From the NCBI GenBank assembly GCA_964386785.1, contig CAYLUD010000033.1, positions 1 through 16,561 of the forward strand: 16,561 nt of DNA, given 5' to 3'. The notes under the pieces were generated by a model, which was given only the letters and a program-made list of their open reading frames with translations, was not told the DNA's origin and did no database searches. Made by a program: the position numbers and the translations under genes. This document shows positions 1 to 6,083 of this stretch, in pieces. Position 1 is the first letter of the stretch. Every line of letters starts with the position of its first letter. This DNA comes from SZAS-3 sp964386785 (GTDB lineage: Bacteria > Chlamydiota > Chlamydiia > Chlamydiales > JAAKFR01).

Positions 1-279
1 TTGGAGAGAAATTTGAAAAAATCTATTCGGCAGCTTAGAGGTTGCGGAATATGGGCTGTACGATGACGCATCTACCTAGCATCTGACCTAAAATATCCAC
101 ATGACATATTTTCTAGGATGTATCAAAGCAATAGGATAAATCTTCTTTTCGAAAAATTAACAAACCCATATCTTCCAAGCCAACATTCAGGAAATGTGGA
201 TGAATAGGATTGTCGGATCATTGTGAAAAGGAAATGAATCGACTGCATCCAGCAGCTAACTGGGGTTCTGCATTCTACG
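1..279. other. Gene-free left edge
   Basis: No reading frame here can be called a gene. A plus-strand frame from base 1 stops at 64-66 and another from base 3 stops at 36-38; either could be the tail of an upstream gene. On the minus strand an ATG at 69-71 opens a frame that runs off the left edge (about 23 codons), too short to judge. I see no tRNA-like T-loop. An AT-rich inverted repeat lies at 87-117. Confidence 0.5.
87..117. repeat. AT-rich inverted repeat
   Basis: AAAATAT (90-96) and ATATTTT (106-112) are perfect complements around a nine-base loop. CCT (87-89) and AGG (115-117) extend the stem past a two-base bulge. No T-run follows on either strand, so an intrinsic terminator is unlikely. 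It may be an operator or an RNA hairpin; the role is unknown. Confidence 0.4.
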
Positions 280-308
280 TTGACCCCTCAAGGGCTTTGT
301 CATAATCT
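280..308 (+). promoter_or_regulatory. Sigma66/sigma70-type promoter of the small Inc-like gene
   Basis: TTGACC at 280-285 and TAATCT at 303-308 are separated by exactly 17 bases. This is a good match to the TTGACA/TATAAT consensus used by the main chlamydial sigma factor. Transcription would start near 315, giving a leader of about 38 bases. An AGGA at about 340-343 is the probable ribosome-binding site for the ATG at 353, though its spacing of about nine bases is slightly long. Confidence 0.6.
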
Positions 309-352
309 GTGACGGTTCATGTACTTTTTCTGTTAACTTAGGAATCTATATT

Positions 353-670
353 ATGGCTAACCCTTCCTCAAATTCAAGTGATAGCAATTTAGAACCTCCC
401 TCTTGGAGCACCCCCCCGTCTCACCATGCAAATGCAGCACCACGCACCTCTTCTTCTCGCTGGACGCCTCAGTTTATTACTGCGGTCGCATTGGTTATTC
501 TTGCCATTGCATTGATCGTCGGCAGTTGGATAGGCGTGAAATATGGGAGCAAAGGAGCTTGGGCTTGCACTGGTGTAACTCTGCCCCTGGCCCTATCTAG
601 CATGTGGCTGCTAGGTTGTTGCAAAAATCGGTGTAGCAAGAAATCCGATCCAGAATACCACTCAGTGTGA
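353..670 (+). CDS. Small two-helix inclusion-membrane-like (Inc-like) protein
   Basis: This is a 105-residue protein with no family that I recognise by sequence. It has a Ser/Pro/Asn-rich hydrophilic N-terminus (1-38) and two hydrophobic segments (about 41-61 and 69-90) joined by a very short loop. A basic, cysteine-containing tail follows (C89, C90, C94). Two helices in a tight hairpin are the defining bilobed signature of chlamydial Inc proteins, which are type III-secreted into the inclusion membrane; assignment to that class is inference from topology. It has its own promoter (280-308) and faces hemC tail to tail across 126 bases. A run of seven cytosines (411-417) inside the coding region could be a slippage site. 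The alternative is an ordinary small inner-membrane protein. Confidence 0.65.
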   Translation: MANPSSNSSDSNLEPPSWSTPPSHHANAAPRTSSSRWTPQFITAVALVILAIALIVGSWIGVKYGSKGAWACTGVTLPLALSSMWLLGCCKNRCSKKSDPEYHSV

Positions 671-724
671 TCCTGCTACATCGATCTTGAAGATGGGCCA
701 ATATAGGCCTGGCCTCTAGTCGCA

Positions 725-733
725 GGGGGGGGG
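725..733. repeat. G9 homopolymer tract
   Basis: Nine consecutive guanines lie between the convergent small Inc-like gene and hemC. Long G/C runs are slippage-prone and are a known phase-variation device in Chlamydia pmp genes. Here the run falls outside any gene or promoter I can see. Confidence 0.6.
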
Positions 734-796
734 ATGTAGTGGTGAGTGTGTCCCGCACCCCTCTGCCTATCAGATGCGTAGCAAGAGCAATCGATC

Positions 797-1462
797 CTAT
801 AAGGATTTGGTTGTAAGGACATCCAGTTGAGAAAATAGCTGAGCCAAGGATGTATCCTCGTGTCGCACTAAGATAGCTAATTGTCCCTGTCCTCTTGCCA
901 CAGGGCCTGGTAAACGAAGCCTAGGCACGAGCCATCCTAACCTCAAGAGAGCAGCCTCCGCAGTTACTAATCCATCGATCCAACCTGTAGTAAGAAGCGC
1001 CATACGCTCCTCTACAGTTCCGCGAATATCCACACATTCTACATGAGGGAACAGGCGTAACATGACCTCTTCTCGTCTAAGAGAAGAGAGGCCAATCCGC
1101 CGCAGGGGGCGTGGACTGAGCACCAAGACATCGCTAGGATCCAAACCTCGCGTCCAGGCTGCACAATGTAGACCTTCGGCAAGGGGATCGGGCAAGTCTT
1201 TAGCAGAATGGATGGCGATGTCCGCCTCTCCCTGTTGGACTAGCCTGTCGATCTCTCGAGTAAAAAAATCACTCTTTTCCATTTCACGCAAGGATCGAGA
1301 ACGGTCTATGTCACCATGAGCTTGCACATACTGGCACGCAAATGTGATCGTGGGATCGAGCTTACGTATCTCCTGTAACACCTCTTCTACCTGCAAACGA
1401 GAGAGACGCGAATTGCGAGCTGCAACTCTAATGCAAGAGGGCTTGCAACGCTTCTTCGACAT
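797..1462 (-). CDS. hemC: Porphobilinogen deaminase, short form lacking domain 3
   Basis: Hydroxymethylbilane synthase joins four porphobilinogens into the linear tetrapyrrole for haem. The protein aligns well with domains 1 and 2: IRVAARNSRLS near residue 11, the catalytic-aspartate motif HSAKDLP (85-91, D89 matching E. coli D84), SSLRR (126-130), RGT (147-149) and ARGQGQLAI (189-197). It ends at 221 residues, against about 310 in typical bacteria. The chain stops right after the start of the domain 3 helix, so the segment with the cysteine that holds the dipyrromethane cofactor (E. coli C242) is absent. The ATG overlaps the end of radA by 35 bases and has GGAG six bases upstream, implying coupled translation. 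From memory, chlamydial HemC is also short, so this may be a clade trait. It is last in the operon. Confidence 0.9.
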   Translation of the reverse strand: MSKKRCKPSCIRVAARNSRLSRLQVEEVLQEIRKLDPTITFACQYVQAHGDIDRSRSLREMEKSDFFTREIDRLVQQGEADIAIHSAKDLPDPLAEGLHCAAWTRGLDPSDVLVLSPRPLRRIGLSSLRREEVMLRLFPHVECVDIRGTVEERMALLTTGWIDGLVTAEAALLRLGWLVPRLRLPGPVARGQGQLAILVRHEDTSLAQLFSQLDVLTTKSL

Positions 1463-2783
1463 ATTCGACTCCGATGATCTCGATGGGCTCCTTAATTTCT
1501 TTCTTATGACGGGCTGGGATAACGCAACGAGTGAATCCTAGGTGCAGCGCCTCGCGCACTCGCGTTTCAATACGACTGACTGTACGTACTTCTCCAGCCA
1601 AGCCGACTTCACCCACTACGATCGTATCGGGATCTACTTTACGGTTTGTTAAAGAGGACCCCATAGCTACCATCACAGCAAGATCGAGGGCTGGTTCCCC
1701 CAACTTCATCCCTCCAGTGACAGAAACAAAGATATCCCGATGATGGAGAAGGTATCCAACCCGTTTTTCTAGGACGGCGACGAGCAATGCTAGACGATTG
1801 GAGTCAAAACCAGCACAGCGTCTTGAGGGTGTAGTATAACAACTATCGGTCACTAACGCTTGCATCTCCACTAAAATAGGACGAGAACCTTCCAACGTAG
1901 GGACAACGACCGAACCTGCATGTCCTTTTACGCGCTCTTCTAAAAAGATTTGGGATGGGTTATGCACCTCTGTTAATCCCCTAGGGCTCATCTGAAATAC
2001 TGCGATTTCATCCGTAGAACCAAATCGATTTTTTATCGACCTCAAGATGCGATATTGATGCTGTTTTTCTCCCTCAAAGTACAGGACCGTATCGACAATA
2101 TGTTCTAGAACACGAGGTCCTGCAATTTCTCCTGTTTTGGTGACATGACCAATGAGGAATGTAGACAGGTGTCGCGACTTGGCTATATGCATCAGCGTCG
2201 TAGCACAGTCGCGCACTTGAGAGACGGAACCAGGAGCTGCTTGTACGTCTTCTTTATAGACAATTTGAATGGAATCTACGATCAGCACATCTGGGCGGAT
2301 ACAATCAATCTGTTGCTGAATGAGTTCTAGGCTTGTTTCTGAGAGCAAAAAGAGAGAATCACTACCGACACCCAGTCGCTCTGCGCGCATCGACGTTTGA
2401 TGGAGAGATTCCTCTCCACATATATAGAGGACCTTGAGCCCTTGTGATGCGACTGCTTCTGAAATCTGAAGGGAGAGTGTTGATTTACCAATGCCTGGAT
2501 CCCCTCCAATCAAGATCAATGATCCACGAACAATCCCTCCTCCTAGCAAACGATCTAGTTCATGAATCCCAGTTAAAAGGCGGGGAATCACTTCTTGTTT
2601 GATATCCGCAATACGCAAGGCTGTGACGGAATCCTTGTGTATCACAGAACGAAATAGGGGCTCTTCATGTAGCGTATTCCATTCTTGGCATTGAGGGCAC
2701 TGCCCTCCCCATTTACTCTGGGTATGACCACATCCTTGACATGCCCAAACGCGTTTTTCTTTTTGCGAAGTGATGGTTTTCAT
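1428..2783 (-). CDS. radA: DNA repair protein RadA (Sms)
   Basis: RadA is a RecA-like ATPase that promotes branch migration in homologous recombination and in natural transformation. At 451 residues it is of normal length and complete. The N-terminal zinc finger has C15, C18, C29 and C32. Walker A is GGDPGIGKST (93-102) and Walker B is VLIVDS (166-171). The RadA-specific KNRFG motif is at 251-255, followed by the Lon-like C-terminal domain to about 450. Its ATG overlaps the rnc stop as ATGA (2780-2783) and a GAGGAG lies just upstream; hemC starts inside its 3' end. The rnc-radA-hemC order matches, from memory, C. trachomatis CT297-CT299. RadA may act with the ComEC encoded further right in DNA uptake and recombination; that link is inference. 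Confidence 0.97.
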   Translation of the reverse strand: MKTITSQKEKRVWACQGCGHTQSKWGGQCPQCQEWNTLHEEPLFRSVIHKDSVTALRIADIKQEVIPRLLTGIHELDRLLGGGIVRGSLILIGGDPGIGKSTLSLQISEAVASQGLKVLYICGEESLHQTSMRAERLGVGSDSLFLLSETSLELIQQQIDCIRPDVLIVDSIQIVYKEDVQAAPGSVSQVRDCATTLMHIAKSRHLSTFLIGHVTKTGEIAGPRVLEHIVDTVLYFEGEKQHQYRILRSIKNRFGSTDEIAVFQMSPRGLTEVHNPSQIFLEERVKGHAGSVVVPTLEGSRPILVEMQALVTDSCYTTPSRRCAGFDSNRLALLVAVLEKRVGYLLHHRDIFVSVTGGMKLGEPALDLAVMVAMGSSLTNRKVDPDTIVVGEVGLAGEVRTVSRIETRVREALHLGFTRCVIPARHKKEIKEPIEIIGVEYVEEALQALLH

Positions 2784-3481
2784 GTCTCCTCTTTTTTTTG
2801 ACGCAAGAGGGCTTGATGGGCAGCTGCCATTTCCGCCTCTTTTTTAGAACGCCCTCTGCCCTCTCCCCAGGACTCCTCTCCCACGAGCACAGCAATGAGA
2901 AAATCTCTAGCGTGAGGAGGACCCTTTTCTTCCAAAGTTACATAGGTAGGGGTCAGATGCCATTCTTTCTGCGCATAATCCTGAAATAGGGATTTCCAAT
3001 TCGTATCTTCTCGTATTGTTTCTTGATGAGGGATCATACGAGAAAGAAACATTTCTACAGGAGACCAACCACCATCGAGGAATAGCGCACCGAGTAGTGC
3101 TTCAAAAAAATCTGCTAAGATCGTCTGATGGCCCCTACCCTGAGTCAATTCTCCTTTTCCTACCAGTACACAATCTGTGATACCCAGTGTCTCCATGTAG
3201 CCAGCACATGCTGTTCCCTCAACAAGACGTGCTCTGCGTTGTGTGAGATCGCCCTCAGAACTCTGAGGAAAGGTACGGTATAAACAATGCGTTACATAGA
3301 ACGATAAGACAGAATCCCCTAGCAATTCCAACCGTTCATTATGACCCGATTCTTGCTCTCGATGCTCATTCCAATAGGAACGATGAATCCGGGCTAGATG
3401 AAGTAAGGAAGGATCTCGAAATACATAACCGAGAGCTTCTTCAATTCTTTGGGTCGGATTTCCTTTTGGTTGTAGGCTCAC
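2780..3481 (-). CDS. rnc: Ribonuclease III
   Basis: RNase III cleaves double-stranded RNA and matures rRNA. I place the start at a GTG (3479-3481), giving 233 residues. The only ATG in frame (3583) would overlap the transporter ATPase gene by 71 bases and add 34 residues unlike the family; a GTG at 3500-3502 is another option. Counting from the chosen start, the signature NERLELLGD is at 48-56 with metal ligands E49 and D56. The second acidic pair is D124 and E127 in ILADFFEALLGALFLDGG. A double-stranded RNA-binding domain follows (about 161-227), ending with GRSKKEAEMAAAHQAL. The gene follows the ATPase stop by 31 bases and overlaps radA by four. A run of eight adenines sits just before its stop. 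No convincing Shine-Dalgarno precedes the chosen GTG, so the start is uncertain. Confidence 0.93.
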   Translation of the reverse strand: MSLQPKGNPTQRIEEALGYVFRDPSLLHLARIHRSYWNEHREQESGHNERLELLGDSVLSFYVTHCLYRTFPQSSEGDLTQRRARLVEGTACAGYMETLGITDCVLVGKGELTQGRGHQTILADFFEALLGALFLDGGWSPVEMFLSRMIPHQETIREDTNWKSLFQDYAQKEWHLTPTYVTLEEKGPPHARDFLIAVLVGEESWGEGRGRSKKEAEMAAAHQALLRQKKEET

Positions 3482-3512
3482 GTTGGAACGGTAAGGTAGC
3501 ACGAGGAAAAAG

Positions 3513-4229
3513 TCAACCTTCGCTATCAAAGAGAAAGGAACGAATCGACTGCGTTTCCCTGGGATCCTGCATGTGGCAGTCACAGGCTTCTACAATAGAT
3601 CCATTTTCCATGTAATAGATGCGATCCTTGATTTTGCGAATGAAGGGCATATCATGACTTGCGAGTACGAGGGTGACTCCCTTCTTCTGCACTTCCACTA
3701 AGAGCTGCCCTAGCTGTTTTTTACTTTCCGGATCCAAGCTAGAGGTGGGTTCGTCCAGAAGTAAATATTGAGGAGAAAGAAGCAAGGCCCGTGCGATCGC
3801 TACCCGCTGCTGTTGGCCACCAGACAGCTGTTTTGGATAGGCGTGGAGCAAATGACGTAAACCCAATGAAACTAAAATCTCTTCTGCTCGTTTTCTAGCC
3901 TCAGCAGGAGTTTCTCCTAATCCTTCAATGAGGGCATACGTACAATTATGGAGGACGGTAAGATGTGGAAACAGATGAAATTGCTGGAAGACGAACCCCA
4001 CTGTGGTAGCGCGTCGGGATCCCACAAAACTACGCAGATCTTCTCCAAGATATGTAATGGAACCTGTGTAATCGGTAACTAGGTTCCCAATACAGCGTAG
4101 CAGGGATGTTTTGCCAGCCCCGCTGCTACCCATGAAGATGGTGATCCTTTGTGCTGGCAGCTCAAAGGAAACGTTGTGGAGAATCTCTTTACCTTCCTTT
4201 TTATAGCTGATCTCCCTTCCTAGTATCAT
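3513..4229 (-). CDS. glnQ: Polar amino-acid ABC transporter ATP-binding protein (GlnQ-type)
   Basis: This 238-residue ABC ATPase has every canonical motif: Walker A GSSGAGKT (34-41), Q-loop glutamines at 82-83, signature LSGGQQQRVAIARA (135-148), Walker B LLLDEP (156-161) with D-loop SSLDPE, and the H-loop histidine at 192. Length and sequence fit the polar amino-acid (GlnQ/ArtP/HisP) subfamily, which energises import from the cytoplasmic face. Its ATG overlaps the permease stop as ATGA (4226-4229), typical of coupled translation. It sits downstream of the permease and the binding protein in one operon. The transported amino acid cannot be read from the ATPase; the ArtJ-like binding protein suggests a basic amino acid or glutamine. 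The gene symbol follows chlamydial usage. Confidence 0.93.
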   Translation of the reverse strand: MILGREISYKKEGKEILHNVSFELPAQRITIFMGSSGAGKTSLLRCIGNLVTDYTGSITYLGEDLRSFVGSRRATTVGFVFQQFHLFPHLTVLHNCTYALIEGLGETPAEARKRAEEILVSLGLRHLLHAYPKQLSGGQQQRVAIARALLLSPQYLLLDEPTSSLDPESKKQLGQLLVEVQKKGVTLVLASHDMPFIRKIKDRIYYMENGSIVEACDCHMQDPRETQSIRSFLFDSEG

Positions 4230-4897
4230 GCAGACACCTTCTTTTGCAGTTGGTAAGCAGCGAAAGAAAAGAGACTTGTTAAGAGAAAGTAGAGTGCTGC
4301 TGCAGCAAGGTAAATCGTCATCGGATCTAGCTCACGGGCAACAATATCTTTACTCACCTTCGTGAGCTCTGCTACTCCAATAACCATTAAGATACTCGTT
4401 TCCTTAATCAGCGTGGTGAGTTCATTCGTAAGCGCAGGAAGCGACAGTTGCAAGGTTTGCGGCAGGATGATTCCTTTTAGCGTCTGCCAACGTCCCAAAC
4501 CTAAGACCGCCGCTGCCTCCCACTGCCCCTCAGGAAGAGCATTCATCCCCCCTCGAATGATTTCTCCAATATAGGCTGTAGAATTCAATCCTAGTGCGAT
4601 AACTCCCGCCACAAAAGGAGAAAGAGGAATCCCAATCCATTGTGGCAGGGCATAATAGACGATCAAGACTTGGACAAATAAGGGCGTTCCCCGAAGAAAC
4701 CACACTGCAGCTTGAATCAAGCGCTGCCAGCCAGGCTGAAGTCCATGTCGACTGTTGGCGATTCCAACTAAAGAGCCTCCTATAAAACCCACAAGGAGCC
4801 CTAGAAACGAAATCTTGAGTGTAACTACCACACCCTGCAAAAGAAAGGGGAAAGAGCGCCAAAGTAATTCCCAACTATGACCCACAAGAATCTCCAT
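4226..4897 (-). CDS. glnP: Polar amino-acid ABC transporter permease (GlnP/HisM-type)
   Basis: This is a 223-residue inner-membrane permease of the HisM/GlnP family, probably forming a homodimer channel. Hydrophobic segments are visible at about 17-45, 60-85, 92-108, 160-178 and 190-215. The family hallmark FLRGTPLFVQVL is at 67-78. The EAA loop that docks the ATPase lies at about 117-147, with EAAAVLGLG as its core. The ATG lies inside the 3' end of the binding-protein gene, overlapping by 23 bases, and has no strong Shine-Dalgarno; it probably depends on translational coupling. The three components binding protein, permease and ATPase are all present and in order, so the importer looks complete. 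Confidence 0.93.
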   Translation of the reverse strand: MEILVGHSWELLWRSFPFLLQGVVVTLKISFLGLLVGFIGGSLVGIANSRHGLQPGWQRLIQAAVWFLRGTPLFVQVLIVYYALPQWIGIPLSPFVAGVIALGLNSTAYIGEIIRGGMNALPEGQWEAAAVLGLGRWQTLKGIILPQTLQLSLPALTNELTTLIKETSILMVIGVAELTKVSKDIVARELDPMTIYLAAAALYFLLTSLFSFAAYQLQKKVSA

Positions 4898-5678
4898 GAA
4901 ACCATTGTTGTTCCAATTGGGCTAGGAGTCCAGATTCTTTCAATTCACTCAATGCTTTCTGCACATCCGCTTTCAATTCAGCAGCATCTTTACGAATCCC
5001 TATTCCAAAACCACCAATAGGCGTATCCCCTTCAATGGGAATTTGTAGAACCTGCACTTCTGGATAGCGGACTGCAAGGTAACGAGCTACATCTACCTGG
5101 ACCAGGTTCGCAACAGACTTGCCATATTTCACATCCATCAAGGGAGCAAGAGAACCTTGAAATGATGTAGTACATACCTCAGGGAATTGTTCTAGATACA
5201 TTTCAGGGATCGAGCCTGACTCCACACTCACACGACAGCCCGCCAGGTCATGAAGTGAAGAAACACCTTGAGGGATTACTCCCCAAAATACAAGACTCAT
5301 TTCACGAGCTTCACTACCGTAGTAAGGGATCATATCAATTTCTTTCAGTCGACTTGGGGTAATATTCATCCCACTAATAATCATATCAATTTGCTGGTGC
5401 TTAAGAGATAAGATTTCTGCCTCAAATTCCATGTCCTTAAACTGCACTGTCTTTCCCATTTGGCGAGCCAGTGCCTGAGCAAGATCAATATCAAAGCCAA
5501 CAAGGTCGCCTCGATCATTGATATATTCAAAAGGGGGATAGCCACTCTGGAGACCTACCCTAAGAGTGGAAGGAGTCTGCTCATCTACAACCTGTTGTTG
5601 TTTCCAAATACCCATACCAACCAAGGCGACAATCGCAAGCAACCAAAGCCAGCTCTTCTTAATGGAACAACAAGCCAT
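4875..5678 (-). CDS. artJ: Amino-acid ABC transporter substrate-binding protein (ArtJ-like)
   Basis: This 267-residue protein belongs to the family 3 periplasmic solute-binding proteins. After a hydrophobic N-terminal segment (about 9-24) come LRVGLQSGYPPFEY (39-52), the signature GFDIDLAQALA (61-71) and IDMIISGMNITPSR (97-110). C148 and C169 could form a disulfide. The C-terminal part, KYGKS...GGFGIGIRKD..., resembles chlamydial ArtJ as I recall it, an arginine-binding protein. No lipobox cysteine follows the hydrophobic segment; the only N-terminal cysteines (C3, C4) precede it. The protein is therefore either released after signal cleavage or stays membrane-anchored. The start ATG has GAGG four bases upstream. 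It is the first gene of the six-gene operon. The ligand is uncertain: arginine, another basic residue or glutamine. Confidence 0.88.
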   Translation of the reverse strand: MACCSIKKSWLWLLAIVALVGMGIWKQQQVVDEQTPSTLRVGLQSGYPPFEYINDRGDLVGFDIDLAQALARQMGKTVQFKDMEFEAEILSLKHQQIDMIISGMNITPSRLKEIDMIPYYGSEAREMSLVFWGVIPQGVSSLHDLAGCRVSVESGSIPEMYLEQFPEVCTTSFQGSLAPLMDVKYGKSVANLVQVDVARYLAVRYPEVQVLQIPIEGDTPIGGFGIGIRKDAAELKADVQKALSELKESGLLAQLEQQWFHGDSCGS

Positions 5679-6083
5679 ACACCCTCATCATTTAGTAATA
5701 ATATGGAAACCAGCAAGTAAGGGTATCATGCGTTTCTCTTTTCAAGAAAGAAAATCTTCCCCTTTCCCTTCTCCTACACGCGGCAGACAATACCCCATAA
5801 AAAAGGGCAACACACTTTTTTGAGCCCTACCCACTCACCTTATGTAGACACGAATACATCATATTTCTAATTTCTGAAAGGCGATCAGATCACCCTGAAG
5901 GTAAATATATATTTGATATTGGTGTGATGTAGGAGTGTCTGTATTCTCAAAAACCCCAACGTACACTAGGAGGCAATTCCGCGAGCTATCTCGTAGAGCG
6001 AAGACCCTTACCGATCGCCACCGAAATAGACAGCTCTGATCGCCGGAACATGCAGAGCTTGCTCCATCTCAAAATCGTAGAAT
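5679..6083. other. 405-base gap between phosphohexomutase and transporter operon
   Basis: No gene of useful length is seen here on either strand. The gap holds a terminator-like hairpin on the minus strand (5799-5828), a near-palindrome GGCGATC-A-GATCACC (5880-5894), and presumably the promoter of the artJ operon. I could not assign that promoter: a TTGCTG-16-TAAATG pairing close to artJ is weak. A 19-codon minus-strand frame at 6008-6067 is too short to call. No tRNA-like sequence is evident. Confidence 0.6.
5799..5828 (-). terminator. Candidate intrinsic terminator downstream of the phosphohexomutase gene
   Basis: Read on the minus strand, AGGGC (5828-5824) pairs with GCCCT (5808-5804) across a 15-base loop and is followed directly by six T residues (5804-5799). 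The loop also contains AAAAAAG, which could pair with CTTTTTT as an alternative stem. The hairpin lies about 255 bases past the phosphohexomutase stop and 120 bases before artJ, suiting a boundary between the two minus-strand operons. Confidence 0.45.

Noticed and set aside
1..352. tRNA, CRISPR or mobile element at the left edge or elsewhere in the window
   Set aside because: No cloverleaf or T-loop pattern, no regularly spaced direct repeats and no transposase or terminal inverted repeats were found.
696..714. GGCCA...TGGCC hairpin between the convergent small Inc-like gene and hemC as a bidirectional terminator
   Set aside because: The stem is only five pairs and no T-run follows on either strand.
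1433..2814. Palindromic GCAAGAGGGCTTG occurring at 1433 and again at 2802
   Set aside because: Both copies encode the same Gln-Ala-Leu-Leu stretch at the C-termini of RadA and RNase III; coincidence of codons is the simplest explanation.
3482..3583. N-terminal extension of RNase III to the ATG at 3583
   Set aside because: It overlaps the conserved end of the transporter ATPase gene by 71 bases and adds residues unlike the RNase III family.
6008..6067. 19-codon minus-strand frame just after the phosphohexomutase stop
   Set aside because: Too short, only a weak ribosome-binding site, and no similarity that I recognise.
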